From Streptomyces sp. 130 (GTDB lineage: Bacteria; Actinomycetota; Actinomycetes; Streptomycetales; Streptomycetaceae): a stretch of 64,000 nucleotides of DNA. A model generated the notes under the pieces. The model ran no database searches. It worked only from the letters and a program-made list of their open reading frames with translations, and was not told where the DNA came from. The position numbers were made by a program, and so were the translations under genes. Where the stretch lies: contig NZ_VJNO01000020.1 of the NCBI RefSeq assembly GCF_007096885.1, positions 58,580 to 122,579 of the forward strand. The letters are read 5' to 3'. The number at the start of each line of letters is the position of its first letter. Positions within the stretch are counted from its first letter, which is position 1. Positions 48,705-60,962 of the stretch are shown here, piece after piece.

Positions 48705-50096
48705 ATGGGTGAGGTCTTCGCCGGACGGTACGAACTGGTCGATCCGATCGGACGCGGTGGGGTCGGTGCCGTATGGCGCGCCTGGGACCACCGGCGCCGC
48801 CGCTATGTGGCGGCCAAGGTTCTCCAGCAGAGCGACGCGCACACACTGCTCCGCTTCGTCCGTGAACAGGCGCTGCGCATCGAACACCCCCATGTGCTGG
48901 CGCCGGCCAGCTGGGCCGCCGACGACGACCAGGTCCTGTTCACCATGGACCTCGTCAGCGGCGGCTCGCTGGCCCATGTGATCGGCGACTACGGCCCGTT
49001 GCCCCCTCGGTTCGTCTGCACCCTGCTCGACCAGCTGCTGTCCGGACTCTCCACGGTGCACGCCGAAGGCGTCGTGCACCGGGACATCAAACCGGCCAAC
49101 ATCCTTATGGAGGCCACCGGTCGGGGCCGGCCGCATCTTCGGCTGTCGGACTTCGGCATCTCCATGCGCAAGGGCGAGCCCCGGCTCACCGAGACGAACT
49201 ACGTGGTGGGGACGCTCGGTTACTTCGCGCCCGAGCAGATGCTGGGCGCCGAACCGGACTTCCCGGCGGACCTCTTCGCGGTCGGCCTGGTCGCCCTCTA
49301 TCTGCTCCAGGGCACCAAACCCGACTCGCAGGAGCTCATCGAGCACTTCGCGGAGCACGGCACGCCGAGCGCCCCGGACGGCGTCCCGGAGCCGCTGTGG
49401 CAGGTCATCGCGGGGCTCCTGCAGCCGGACCCGCAGGACCGTTTCCGCACGGCCACGGGTGCGCGCAAGGCCCTGAACGCCGCCGTCGAGATGCTTCCCG
49501 AGCCATCGGACACCGAGGAGCCGGTGGAGGTCTTCGACCAGATCGGCCCGCTGCCCGAGGGCTTCGGCCCCGACGGCCCCCTGCGGTCCGGCGGGACGGC
49601 GGCAGCGCACTCACCGGACCACGGGGCGACCGGGCAGCCGGCCACGGCCTCGCCGCCCCCACAAGCCCCGGCCGCTCAGCCGACGGCGCCCCCGCCGACC
49701 GGGCCGCGACAGCCGGAGCCCTTCCCCTCCCCGCCCGCTTCCATGTCCGAGACGGGCAGTTTCCACCTCCCGCCCCCCGGGCCGGCCGTTCCCGCACACC
49801 ACGCCCCGCAAACCGCCGCACCTGCGGCCCCGTACGGCTACCCGAACCCGGCAGGCCGCCCCGCCCCCGACGCGGCGCCCGGGCAGGCACCGGTCCCCGG
49901 TCCGCACGGCCAGTCCTTCACCCAGCCGTCCTTCACCCAGCCCTACACGGGGCCCCGGCAAGGTGCGGCCGCGCTCCAGGCCCCGGCCGCCGCCCCGGGA
50001 ACGCGTCCGGGACCGTCCCCGAAGGTGGCGGTCCCGGTCCTGCTGGTGGCGCTGGTCTGCTTCGCCGTGGGCGTCTGGGCGCTGACCCAGGTCTGA
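48705..50096 (+). CDS. membrane Ser/Thr protein kinase
   Basis: 463 residues. Kinase domain: glycine loop IGRGGVGAVW, Lys38, catalytic HRDIKPANIL (Asp127), and DFG as SDFGIS. A long Pro/Ala-rich cytoplasmic linker is followed by one C-terminal TM (VAVPVLLVALVCFAVGVWAL) with almost no extracellular part, so unlike PknB it has no sensor domain of its own. Confidence 0.9.
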   Translation: MGEVFAGRYELVDPIGRGGVGAVWRAWDHRRRRYVAAKVLQQSDAHTLLRFVREQALRIEHPHVLAPASWAADDDQVLFTMDLVSGGSLAHVIGDYGPLPPRFVCTLLDQLLSGLSTVHAEGVVHRDIKPANILMEATGRGRPHLRLSDFGISMRKGEPRLTETNYVVGTLGYFAPEQMLGAEPDFPADLFAVGLVALYLLQGTKPDSQELIEHFAEHGTPSAPDGVPEPLWQVIAGLLQPDPQDRFRTATGARKALNAAVEMLPEPSDTEEPVEVFDQIGPLPEGFGPDGPLRSGGTAAAHSPDHGATGQPATASPPPQAPAAQPTAPPPTGPRQPEPFPSPPASMSETGSFHLPPPGPAVPAHHAPQTAAPAAPYGYPNPAGRPAPDAAPGQAPVPGPHGQSFTQPSFTQPYTGPRQGAAALQAPAAAPGTRPGPSPKVAVPVLLVALVCFAVGVWALTQV

Positions 50097-50118
50097 GTAC
50101 GAGGACGGCCCGCCCCGC

Positions 50119-51492
50119 CTACCAGGCCTGGGGCGGCCCGCCGTACGGGAACTGCCCGCCCGTGGGGGCGGCCGGTGCGGCCGGTGCCCGGCGTCGCGCG
50201 ACCAGGGTCCACGCCCCCAGCCAGAGCACGAGCACGGTGCCGGCGCCGATGCCGGCCGCCGCGACCAGCTTCATCGTGCCGCGCTCGCTCCGGGCCTCAG
50301 CGGCCTGCGCCCCGCTCTGCCCTTCCCGCGCCGCGTCCTTGTCGCCCTGGGTCACGGCGAAGATTCCGGCGTCCCCCTTGTACGGCGACTTCCCCGCCTC
50401 GCCCTTCACACTGATCTTGAGCGTCAGGGCGATCGGCTTCTGCCCGTACACCTTCGCGACGTCCGGGCTCAGCGAGACGGAGAGGTAGTACCAGCCGGCG
50501 AACCGCATCCCGCTGACATCGTCACCGGAGTCGTACCGGTTCCGGTACGCCACCGGGGGCAGCGGGTCGAAGGGCACGGAGACCGGCTTTCCCGAATAGG
50601 ACATGGGCGACACATCGGCGACATGCCCCAGCGCGGGATTCTCCAGTGACACCGCCAGCGCGCTGCTGACGTAAGCGCTCTTCTCGGCGGTGCTGTTGCT
50701 CAGCTCGGCCGTCGCGAAGAACTGCTGGCCCCAGTCCACCGGGACCCGGTAGAAGAGGGTCTGCCCGGGCTCGATCCGGTCCTTCCACTCACCGGTCTCC
50801 AGGCTCGTGGCGTCGTAGTAACCGGCGCCCCCGCGCCGGGTGTTGTCCGTGGCGGCGTCCGGCGGCGGCGGGGAAGCGGACGGCCAGACCGTCGGGGCGG
50901 TGGCCGGCTCGGAGGAGGGTTTCGCGAGCTCCGGCTCGGAGGCGTAACGCAGTTCCAGGCCCCACTCCCCCTGGTCGGAGGTCGCCTTGCTCTCCCGTTC
51001 GATCAGCACGTAGTAGGTGCCGGCGTCCTGGCAGGTGCCGTCCTGGTCGATCCGCCGGGAGGCGTAGGCGGCGATGGGGCGCGGGTACTGCGCGGATCCG
51101 AACACGGCGTCCTGCGAACTGCACTCGTCGTCCGAGCTGTCCCGGATGCTGACCGTGATCCCGTCCCCGTACGCCACCTTGCCGCCGCTCTTCGGCACCA
51201 CGACGGCGGAGACATAGGCGTTCGTCCTCGCGTCCAGGTCCAGCCGGTAGTACAGCTTCTGCCCGCTCCGGATCGCGCTCTCGTAGACCCCGCCCGGATT
51301 CAGCTTCGCCGCCTCGGCGCTGATGTCGGCGCCGACGACCGACTCGGCGTCCGGATCGAAGGTGTACGAGCCGGGGGCACCGGCCGCGTACGCCTGTCCC
51401 GGCGGCGCCGCCACCGCGAACACCGTCGCCACCGCCGCGAGCGCCCCCCGCATCCTGCTGCGCCGCCTCATCACGCGCTTCCCCCTCGTCAT
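50119..51492 (-). CDS. exported, C-terminally membrane-anchored protein of unknown function
   Basis: 457 residues. Signal peptide (RGALAAVATVFAVAAPPGQA, AYAA), a large beta-rich extracellular region with GQKLYYRLDLDARTNAYVS and similar pre-peptidase-like repeats (GQTLFYRVPVDWGQQFFATA), and a C-terminal TM (KLVAAAGIGAGTVLVLWLGA) with a Pro/Gly tail. The repeated QxLYYR/FYR motif suggests two pre-peptidase or carbohydrate-binding-like domains. It is convergent with the kinase gene, and the gene order suggests they are functionally linked. Confidence 0.75.
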   Translation of the reverse strand: MTRGKRVMRRRSRMRGALAAVATVFAVAAPPGQAYAAGAPGSYTFDPDAESVVGADISAEAAKLNPGGVYESAIRSGQKLYYRLDLDARTNAYVSAVVVPKSGGKVAYGDGITVSIRDSSDDECSSQDAVFGSAQYPRPIAAYASRRIDQDGTCQDAGTYYVLIERESKATSDQGEWGLELRYASEPELAKPSSEPATAPTVWPSASPPPPDAATDNTRRGGAGYYDATSLETGEWKDRIEPGQTLFYRVPVDWGQQFFATAELSNSTAEKSAYVSSALAVSLENPALGHVADVSPMSYSGKPVSVPFDPLPPVAYRNRYDSGDDVSGMRFAGWYYLSVSLSPDVAKVYGQKPIALTLKISVKGEAGKSPYKGDAGIFAVTQGDKDAAREGQSGAQAAEARSERGTMKLVAAAGIGAGTVLVLWLGAWTLVARRRAPAAPAAPTGGQFPYGGPPQAW

Positions 51493-51819
51493 CCGTGCGG
51501 CTGCCCCTCGACGGCCGCCCACCTATACGAACACGGCCGGAATCGCGGCCACGGCGGCAGCCCCCTCGGCCGCGACGACGGCCCATCCTGCCCCTCCCGC
51601 ACCGCGACTGTCTTCGGCGGCGGCCCCGTCGCCTCGCTCGCCGCCGTCCTTCCCGTCAGCCGGCGGCCGGGCTCGCGCACCCCCGCCCCCGCGGCGCCTT
51701 TGCCCACGCAAGCTATTGATTCGCTTGCGTGAACTCAAGAGCACAGCCGTCACGGCCCCGCAACAGCACGAAGCCCCGGCCGCGTCAGCGACCGGGGCTT
51801 CGTACCAGGCTGTTCCGTC
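51493..51819. other. 327-base intergenic region with hairpins
   Basis: Besides the hairpin at 51769-51802 it contains the A+T-rich inverted repeat CACGCAAGC (51705-51713) / GCTTGCGTG (51723-51731) around TATTGATTC. No gene is visible here. Confidence 0.6.
51769..51802 (-). terminator. terminator downstream of the DLW-39 gene
   Basis: CGAAGCCCCGG (51769-51779) / CCGGGGCTTCG (51792-51802). Confidence 0.7.
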
Positions 51820-51954
51820 TCAGGCACCCGAACCCGCGGGCACGGAGTCGGTCGCCTCCGTCCACAGATCCTGCTCGGCGCGATCCGCCTGGATCTGGCG
51901 GTACACGAGGAGCCCGCCGATGGCGGCCAGTGCGACCAGGAGAAGCTTCTTCAC
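51820..51954 (-). CDS. DLW-39 family small membrane protein
   Basis: 44 residues, VKKLLLVALAAIGGLLVYRQ followed by the DLW motif in EQDLWTEATDSV. One TM, GTG start at 51954. This tiny family is conserved beside gyrA and tRNA genes in Streptomyces. Its function is unknown. Confidence 0.78.
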   Translation of the reverse strand: MKKLLLVALAAIGGLLVYRQIQADRAEQDLWTEATDSVPAGSGA

Positions 51955-52249
51955 CGCGCGACCTCGTCCTTCGTTGGCGTAGGGGACTTCTGCCGCCCGA
52001 CTATACACACCGGCCGATATCGACCGGTGACCTGCCCGCAACCCAATTGGCGCCTGCCGGAGTGCGGCCGGGGCCCCTCTGTGCGTGCCCCTCAGGGAGC
52101 CCCTGCCGAAAGCCGGCCGGGCCGGTTGAACCATACGAGTGGTGTTCATCTGAAGATCGGCGCATGCGCGGCGTCGGTCCACGGAATCGCGGGCCGGATC
52201 CACATCATCGGAAAGGTAAGCAAACCGGACCACCCGAAAGTGAGGGGCC

Positions 52250-52633
52250 ATGAGCACCGTCACGGCCAAGAACATCTGGACCGCCTTCGTCACAGCGTTC
52301 TTCGCACTCCTCGCGGCCCTGGGCTTCGCGAGCTCCACGGCCACCGCCGCGCAGGCCACGGCCACGAACACGAACACCGAGCCGGCGGCCACGGCCCACG
52401 AGCACACGCCCGCCGCCCGCGCAACAGCGACCGGACCTTCGGTGCGATGGACCCTTCCGCGTGACCGGGCACTGCCACCCACGATGAAGCAGCGCATCCG
52501 GGCCGAGGCCCACGGCTCCTCGCCCGCCACCCGGCACCTGCCCACCGACACCCGGAACTCCGTGAACACCACGGGCTCGGCCCGCGCCCCGCACGGCACT
52601 CCGGCGCAGGACGCCTCGCTCCTCCCACCGTGA
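52250..52633 (+). CDS. small secreted protein, function unknown
   Basis: 127 residues. Start MSTVTAKNIWTAFVTAFFAL with a hydrophobic leader ending in ASSTATAAQA, then a Thr/Ala/Pro/His-rich segment and a Ser/Pro-rich tail. I do not recognise a domain. The start is ATG 52250; AAGTGAGGGGCC lies upstream. Confidence 0.6.
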   Translation: MSTVTAKNIWTAFVTAFFALLAALGFASSTATAAQATATNTNTEPAATAHEHTPAARATATGPSVRWTLPRDRALPPTMKQRIRAEAHGSSPATRHLPTDTRNSVNTTGSARAPHGTPAQDASLLPP

Positions 52634-52804
52634 CAGCGCCACCGCACCTGATCCCCTGAGCCCCCGGGCCGGTTCACACCGGACGGGGGCTTTCCCGTGC
52701 GTCCGCGCGTCCACACATGCCGATTGAGTACGCGTACTCACGCCCGGAGCGCGCCCCGCCACCAGCATGGGTGCCACCAAGTACCGCTACTCCGGGGGGA
52801 TCCC

Positions 52805-53128
52805 ATGCACGCCCGCACCCTGCTCCGCCTCACCTTCGCCAACCCCGTCTCCGCCGTCTACCTGGCGATCGTCGGCGCCGCCATCGTGTTCGAGGCGGCC
52901 GTCGCGACGTTCGGGGAACCCGGCTTCGTCGGCATCTGGCCCTTCCTCCTCACCGCCCCGGTGTCCCTGCTGTTCGCCATGGTGGGCGCGAGCGTCGACG
53001 GCCCGGAGAACCTCTCTTACTGGTTCCTGGCCGGCGGGATCGTCGTCAGCGCCCTGGTCCAGGCGTTCGTCCTCGGCGCGCTCACCGAGACGCTGCGCGG
53101 CCGTCTGCGGCGTGCGGCAGCGAGATGA
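52805..53128 (+). CDS. SCO4225-like small membrane protein
   Basis: 107 residues with about three TM helices (VSAVYLAIVGAAIVFEAAVA, GIWPFLLTAPVSLLFAMVGA, FLAGGIVVSALVQAFVLGAL). ATG 52805 is preceded by GGGGGG. The family name is from memory. Confidence 0.65.
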   Translation: MHARTLLRLTFANPVSAVYLAIVGAAIVFEAAVATFGEPGFVGIWPFLLTAPVSLLFAMVGASVDGPENLSYWFLAGGIVVSALVQAFVLGALTETLRGRLRRAAAR

Positions 53129-53164
53129 CGCGCAACCTGCTCACGTGAGTAGGTCCGGCAACGC

Positions 53165-53198
53165 CGAAGGCCCCCACCGTTTCCGGTGGGGGCCTTCG
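53165..53198. terminator. terminator between the membrane gene and tRNA-Ile
   Basis: 15-bp perfect arms CGAAGGCCCCCACCG (53165-53179) / CGGTGGGGGCCTTCG (53184-53198), with a 4-base TTTC loop. Confidence 0.85.
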
Positions 53199-53204
53199 TA
53201 CTGG

Positions 53205-53278
53205 TGGGGCTAACAGGATTTGAACCTGTGGCCTCATCCTTATCAGGGATGCGCTCTAACCAACTGAGCTATAGCCCC
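53205..53278 (-). tRNA. tRNA-Ile (anticodon GAT)
   Basis: Minus strand: acceptor GGGGCTA / TAGCCCC, discriminator A. Anticodon stem CATCC/GGATG with loop CTGATAA, anticodon GAT. 74 bases without CCA. Confidence 0.96.
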
Positions 53279-53354
53279 GCCGCGCTTTTCCGTCGCGCTG
53301 ACTTCTGAAGATTAGCGCACGTCGGGGCCAGTCCCAAAATCGATACCCGCAGGG

Positions 53355-54044
53355 CTACTCGTCCTCGGCCAGCGTGAGCTCGACACCGCCCACGAAACCC
53401 GCCGACAGGTTGTAGATGAAGGCGCCCAGGGTGGCCAGCGCGGTGGCCAGGACCACGTCGATCACCGCGATGACCGAGGTGAAGATCAGGACCCTGGGAA
53501 GCGACAGGAAGGCCTGGAGGTCGAAGCCGTTGCCCTCGTTGGAACCGGTCGCCTCGCTGATGGTGCCGCCCACGGTGGAGAAGACGCCCATCGCGTCCAT
53601 CACCATCCACAGGACCGCCGACGCCACCACCGTGCAGATGCCGAGCGCGATGGACAGCAGGAAGCTGACCTTCATCACCGACCACGGATCGGCCTTGGAC
53701 ACCCGCAGACGCGCCTTGCGGGTACGGGGAGTGGTCCGCGCCCCCGTCCGCGGTTTGCGGGCCGTCTGGGCCGGTCCGGCGCCCTGCTGATGGCCGTAGG
53801 GCCGCCCACCGCCGTGCGTCCCGCCCGGAGGCGAGGGGTAGGCCTGCGGCGGGTGGTACGGGCCCGCCGGGCCGGGTGCGGGTTCCCGCTCGCCGGGCAG
53901 CGGCCCGGTCGCGTAACCCTCGTACTGGGGCTGAGGGCCCCGCGTATCCGTCACAGTGCCCCCTTGGGAGTCCGTGGCGGGGCCACGGGCACCGTTACCT
54001 CCGGCTCCGGAAGCGGCCGAACCGGCGCCCGTGGCTCCACTCAC
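53355..54044 (-). CDS. DUF3566 domain membrane protein
   Basis: 229 residues. A disordered Gly/Pro-rich head, then two TM helices (SVMKVSFLLSIALGICTVVA and LIFTSVIAVIDVVLATALAT) around a short loop. DUF3566 proteins sit immediately after gyrA in many actinobacteria. The gyrA stop is 3 bases from its start. Confidence 0.88.
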   Translation of the reverse strand: MSGATGAGSAASGAGGNGARGPATDSQGGTVTDTRGPQPQYEGYATGPLPGEREPAPGPAGPYHPPQAYPSPPGGTHGGGRPYGHQQGAGPAQTARKPRTGARTTPRTRKARLRVSKADPWSVMKVSFLLSIALGICTVVASAVLWMVMDAMGVFSTVGGTISEATGSNEGNGFDLQAFLSLPRVLIFTSVIAVIDVVLATALATLGAFIYNLSAGFVGGVELTLAEDE

Positions 54045-54047
54045 GCT

Positions 54048-56702
<2,655 letters not shown>

Positions 56703-56748
56703 TGCTGGTCAAAGTCCTTTCGCGCTGCGGCTTGCTTGTACGGCCGAC

Positions 56749-58812
56749 TCAGATGTCGAGGAAGCGGACGTCCTTGGCGTTGCGCTGGATGAACGAGCGC
56801 CGCGCCTCGACGTCCTCACCCATGAGCACCGAGAACAGGTCGTCGGCCTGCGCCGCGTCGTCCAGCGTGACCTGGCCGAGCACCCGGTGGTCGACGTCCA
56901 TCGTGGTGACGCGCAGCTCTTCCGCGTTCATCTCGCCGAGGCCCTTGAAGCGCTGGATCGAGTCTTCCTTGATCCGCTTGCCGTTCTGCTTGCCGAGCGC
57001 GACCAGGGCGTCCCGCTCGCGGTCCGAGTACGCGTACTCGGAGTCGTCGCGGCCCCACTTGATCTTGTACAGCGGGGGGCGCGACAGGTAGACGTGGCCG
57101 GCCTCGACCAGCGGACGCATGAAGCGGAACAGGAACGTCAGCAGCAGGGTGTTGATGTGCTGGCCGTCGACGTCGGCGTCCGCCATCAGGATGATCTTGT
57201 GATAGCGGAGCTTCTCGATGTCGAAGTCCTCGTGGACCCCGGTGCCGAACGCCGAGATCAGCGCCTGCACCTCGGTGTTCTGGAGGATCTTGTCGACCCG
57301 GGCCTTCTCGACGTTCAGGATCTTGCCCCGGATCGGCAGGATCGCCTGGTACATCGGGTTGCGGCCGGACTTGGCCGAGCCGCCTGCGGAGTCACCCTCG
57401 ACGATGAAGATCTCGCACTTGGTGGGGTCGTTCGACTGGCAGTCGCTGAGCTTGCCGGGGAGCGAGGCGCTCTCCAGCAGCCCCTTGCGCCGGGTCAGGT
57501 CGCGGGCCTTGCGGGCCGCCACGCGGGCGGTGGAGGCGGCGATGCCCTTGCGGATGATGTCGGCCGCTTCGTTGGGGTTGCGGTCGAACCAGTCGGTCAG
57601 CTGCTCGTGGACGACCTTCTGCACGAAGGTCTTGGCCTCCGTGTTGCCCAGCTTGGTCTTCGTCTGGCCCTCGAACTGCGGCTCGCCCAGCTTCACCGAG
57701 ATGATCGCGGTCAAACCCTCGCGGACGTCCTCACCGGTGAGGTTGTCGTCCTTCTCGCGGAGCAGCTTCTTGTCGCGCGCGTACCGGTTGACCAGGGAGG
57801 TCAGCGCGGCGCGGAAGCCTTCCTCGTGCGTACCGCCCTCATGCGTGTGGATCGCGTTGGCGAAGGAGTAGACGCCCTCGCTGTACTGCGTGTTCCACTG
57901 CATGGCGATCTCGACCGAGAGCAGCCGGTCCTTGTCCTCCGCCTCGATGTCGATCACCGACTGGTGGATGACGTCGCCCTTGCGGGAGTTGAGGTACTTG
58001 ACGAAGTCGACGATGCCGTTCTCGTAGTGGTACGTGACCGAGCGGGCCACTTCCTCCTCGGGAACGTCCACCGCCTCGGCGCTGTCCGCACCGGCCGTCG
58101 CCTTCGCCGACTCGCGTTCGTCGGTCAGCGTGAGGGTGAGGCCCTTGTTGAGGAAGGCCATCTCCTGGAAGCGGCGCGAGAGCGTCTCGAAGGAGTACTC
58201 GGTCGTCTCGAAGATGTCGCCGTCGGCCCAGAAGGTGACGCTCGTGCCCGTCTCGTCGGTGGCCTCGTTACGCGCCAGCGGGGCGGTCGGGACACCGAAC
58301 TTGTAGTCCTGGGTCCAGCGGTAGCCGTCGGTCTTCACCTCGACGGCCACCCGCGTGGACAGGGCGTTGACGACGGAGACACCGACGCCGTGCAGACCAC
58401 CGGAGACGGCGTAACCGCCGCCGCCGAACTTGCCGCCCGCGTGCAGCACGGTGAGCACCACCTCGACGGCGGGCTTGCCTTCGGACGGCACGATGCCGAC
58501 CGGGATGCCACGGCCGTTGTCGACCACGCGCACCCCGCCGTCGGCGAGGATCGTGACGTCGATGGTGTCCGCGTGCCCGGCCATGGCCTCGTCGACCGAG
58601 TTGTCCACGACCTCCTGCACGAGGTGGTGAAGACCGCGCTCACCGGTCGAGCCGATGTACATGCCGGGTCGCTTGCGGACCGCGTCCAGACCCTCCAGCA
58701 CGGTGATCGCGCTGGCGTCGTACGAGGACTGGGCCTCGGCCGGGGCGGGAGCGGCGTCGCCCTCGCCCTGGGTGGACGGAATGTTCTCGTTGGGGTTGCC
58801 GGAATCGGCCAC
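56749..58812 (-). CDS. gyrB: DNA gyrase subunit B
   Basis: 687 residues. GHKL ATPase (VVDNSVDEAMAGHADTID, VVDNGRGIPVG), transducer, and TOPRIM with VEGDSAGGSAKSG. The GTG start at 58812 gives VADSGNPNENIPSTQ; the upstream ATG frame would add 8 residues. It is followed by gyrA as a co-directional pair. Confidence 0.97.
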   Translation of the reverse strand: MADSGNPNENIPSTQGEGDAAPAPAEAQSSYDASAITVLEGLDAVRKRPGMYIGSTGERGLHHLVQEVVDNSVDEAMAGHADTIDVTILADGGVRVVDNGRGIPVGIVPSEGKPAVEVVLTVLHAGGKFGGGGYAVSGGLHGVGVSVVNALSTRVAVEVKTDGYRWTQDYKFGVPTAPLARNEATDETGTSVTFWADGDIFETTEYSFETLSRRFQEMAFLNKGLTLTLTDERESAKATAGADSAEAVDVPEEEVARSVTYHYENGIVDFVKYLNSRKGDVIHQSVIDIEAEDKDRLLSVEIAMQWNTQYSEGVYSFANAIHTHEGGTHEEGFRAALTSLVNRYARDKKLLREKDDNLTGEDVREGLTAIISVKLGEPQFEGQTKTKLGNTEAKTFVQKVVHEQLTDWFDRNPNEAADIIRKGIAASTARVAARKARDLTRRKGLLESASLPGKLSDCQSNDPTKCEIFIVEGDSAGGSAKSGRNPMYQAILPIRGKILNVEKARVDKILQNTEVQALISAFGTGVHEDFDIEKLRYHKIILMADADVDGQHINTLLLTFLFRFMRPLVEAGHVYLSRPPLYKIKWGRDDSEYAYSDRERDALVALGKQNGKRIKEDSIQRFKGLGEMNAEELRVTTMDVDHRVLGQVTLDDAAQADDLFSVLMGEDVEARRSFIQRNAKDVRFLDI

Positions 58813-59190
58813 GAAGCGCCCTTTCTGGCACAGCACAGGCCGTTCTCCGGGCAGGCGGGAGCGGCTGCGTCGTTCGGCTTGTATCGACGAATCCCGCCAG
58901 ACGCGGGATTGTTCATCAGTCTACCGGTAGCGCCGACCCGAATGGGGGTTTGCGGGCACCTGAGTACGCATGTGCCGCCCTGAATGAGCGGCTGACGACT
59001 CCCCATATTCGGGACGGGGCCTCAAGGGGCTCACGCAGGCGTTGAGCGCTTCGGCCTGTCAGCCCTCCGCTACGGTGAGGGACGTCCGCTCACCCTCACC
59101 TGGTTGCACGTGCCACGTACCCGGCCCCTCGGGGCAGCGGTACTCGGACCGGGCCCGGCGGTAGGTAGGAAAAGCGCAGGTCGCGACGGG
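58813..59190. promoter_or_regulatory. gyrB upstream region
   Basis: 378 bases. It contains the inverted repeat AATCCCGC (58890-58897) / GCGGGATT (58903-58910) in the likely 5' leader of gyrB, and a few poorly defined A+T-richer blocks. Such a leader is consistent with supercoiling-responsive control. No gene is visible. Confidence 0.45.
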
Positions 59191-59754
59191 TCAGCCGTAG
59201 GTGTCGCCCGGGCCCGTGCTCCCCGGGGCGCGCAGCGGGCCGTACCGGTGCTGCGGCCCGCCGGGCCCCAGCACCTTGATCATCCGCACCGTGCCGTTGC
59301 CCAGGTCCGCGTTGAGCCGGGCCACCAGCTGGGGAGCCAGCAGCCGCAGCTGCGTCGCCCAGGCCGTCGAATCGCACTGCACCGTCAGCACCCGCTGGTC
59401 CGGCTCCTCGTCGTACCGCACGGGCACACAGTGCAGGGCGAGGTCGTCACCGACGATCTGCGGCCAGCGGCCCATCACCCCGCCCACCGCGGCCGGGGTC
59501 TCCCAACCGCGCTCGGTGATCAGCCGGTTGATCGCGGCCCCCAGCGGCAGCGGGTCGCGGCCGTCCCGCCGCGCCCCGGAGCGCAGTCCGCCACCCCGCC
59601 TGGCCTGCTTCTTCTGCTGTGCCGCCTCGCCGCGAGCCCGCGCCTGCTCCTTCGCCGCGCGCAGGGCGACCCGGGCCAGGTCCACACCGGACGGCTCGGC
59701 CGGCTTCGCCCGGTCCTCGCCGCCGGGGCCCTTCCCCTCGCCGTCGCCGCTCAC
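59191..59754 (-). CDS. dciA: DciA family (DUF721) helicase-loader-like protein
   Basis: 187 residues. A basic, disordered first half (AKEQARARGEAAQQKKQARR) is followed by the DUF721 fold (GGVMGRWPQIVGDDLALHCV, LTVQCDSTAWATQLRLL). DciA loads the replicative helicase in bacteria lacking DnaC/DnaI. It overlaps recF by four bases, as in the conserved recF-dciA-gyrB order. Confidence 0.9.
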   Translation of the reverse strand: MSGDGEGKGPGGEDRAKPAEPSGVDLARVALRAAKEQARARGEAAQQKKQARRGGGLRSGARRDGRDPLPLGAAINRLITERGWETPAAVGGVMGRWPQIVGDDLALHCVPVRYDEEPDQRVLTVQCDSTAWATQLRLLAPQLVARLNADLGNGTVRMIKVLGPGGPQHRYGPLRAPGSTGPGDTYG

Positions 59755-60881
59755 ACCCGCTCCACCTCGCCGGCGGACACCGCGTACCGCGTCCCCGCGA
59801 GCGCCCCCGGCACGTCGTCGCCCACCGCCGCGGTCACGAGCACCTGCTCGGCCGGCGCCACCAGCTCCGCCAGCCGCTCCCGGCGGCGGGCGTCCAGCTC
59901 GGCGAAGACGTCGTCCAGCACCAGCACCGGTTCATTGCCCTCGCCGCGCAGCAGCTCGTACGAGGCGAGGCGCAGCGCCAGCGCGTACGACCAGGACTCC
60001 CCGTGGCTCGCGTACCCCTTGGCGGGCATCCCGCGCAGGCCCAGCACCAGGTCGTCGCGGTGCGGGCCGACCAGGGTCACCCCGCGCTCGATCTCCTGCT
60101 TGCGGACCCCGGCCAGGGCCTCGATGAGCTGTCCGTACAGCTCCTCGCGCGTCCGTGCGGGGCCGGCCTCGCCGCCGACGGAGCTGCGGTAGTCCAGGGC
60201 CACCGGGCCGCCGCCGGGCGCCACGTCCCCGTACGCCTTGTCCGCCAGCGGCTGGAGTGCGGCTATCAGGTCGAGGCGCTGGGCCAGCAGCTCCGCGCCC
60301 ACCCCGGCCAGATGCTGGTCCCACACGTCGAGCGTCGACAGGTCCAGGGAACGCCCGCCGTGCCTGCGGGCCATCGCGGCGGACTTCAGCAGCGTGTTCC
60401 GCTGCTTGAGCACGCGCTCGTAATCCGAGCGCACCCCGGCCATCCGCGGCGACCGCGCGGTGACCAGCTCGTCCAGGAACCGCCGGCGCTCGCCGGGGTC
60501 GCCCTTGACCAGGGCCAGGTCCTCCGGCGCGAACAGCACCGTCCGCACGATGCCGAGCACGTCACGGGGCCTGACCTGCGACGATCTGTTGATGCGGGCC
60601 CGGTTCGCCTTGCCCGGGTTGAGTTCGAGCTCAACCAGCTGCGAGCGCTCGCCCTGGGTGACGGCCGCCCTGATCACCGCCCGCTCGGCGCCCATGCGGA
60701 CGAGCGGGGCGTCGGAGGAGACGCGGTGGCTGCCGAGCGTGGCGAGATAGCCGACGGCCTCCACCAGATTCGTCTTGCCCTGGCCGTTCGCGCCCACGAA
60801 CACGGTGACGCCCGGGTCGAGGGACACCTCGGCCCGGGCGTACGAGCGGAAGTCGGCCAGCGACAGATGCGTGACGTGCAT
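59751..60881 (-). CDS. recF: DNA replication and repair protein RecF
   Basis: 376 residues. N-terminal MHVTHLSLADFRSYARAEVS, Walker A GANGQGKTN, and the C-terminal EPVLVLDDVFAELDARRRE motif of the Walker B/D-loop. It acts in gap repair and loads RecA. Confidence 0.95.
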   Translation of the reverse strand: MHVTHLSLADFRSYARAEVSLDPGVTVFVGANGQGKTNLVEAVGYLATLGSHRVSSDAPLVRMGAERAVIRAAVTQGERSQLVELELNPGKANRARINRSSQVRPRDVLGIVRTVLFAPEDLALVKGDPGERRRFLDELVTARSPRMAGVRSDYERVLKQRNTLLKSAAMARRHGGRSLDLSTLDVWDQHLAGVGAELLAQRLDLIAALQPLADKAYGDVAPGGGPVALDYRSSVGGEAGPARTREELYGQLIEALAGVRKQEIERGVTLVGPHRDDLVLGLRGMPAKGYASHGESWSYALALRLASYELLRGEGNEPVLVLDDVFAELDARRRERLAELVAPAEQVLVTAAVGDDVPGALAGTRYAVSAGEVERV

Positions 60882-60962
60882 GATGTGCGCCGACCTTCCC
60901 GGCTTCCTGCTCCGTGCTCCCGGCGGGAAGGGCGGTCGGCCCCTCCCGCTCCTGGTTGCGGG

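Noticed and set aside
50119..51492. Sortase substrate (LAxTG)
   Set aside because: There is a C-terminal TM but no LAxTG-like motif before it.
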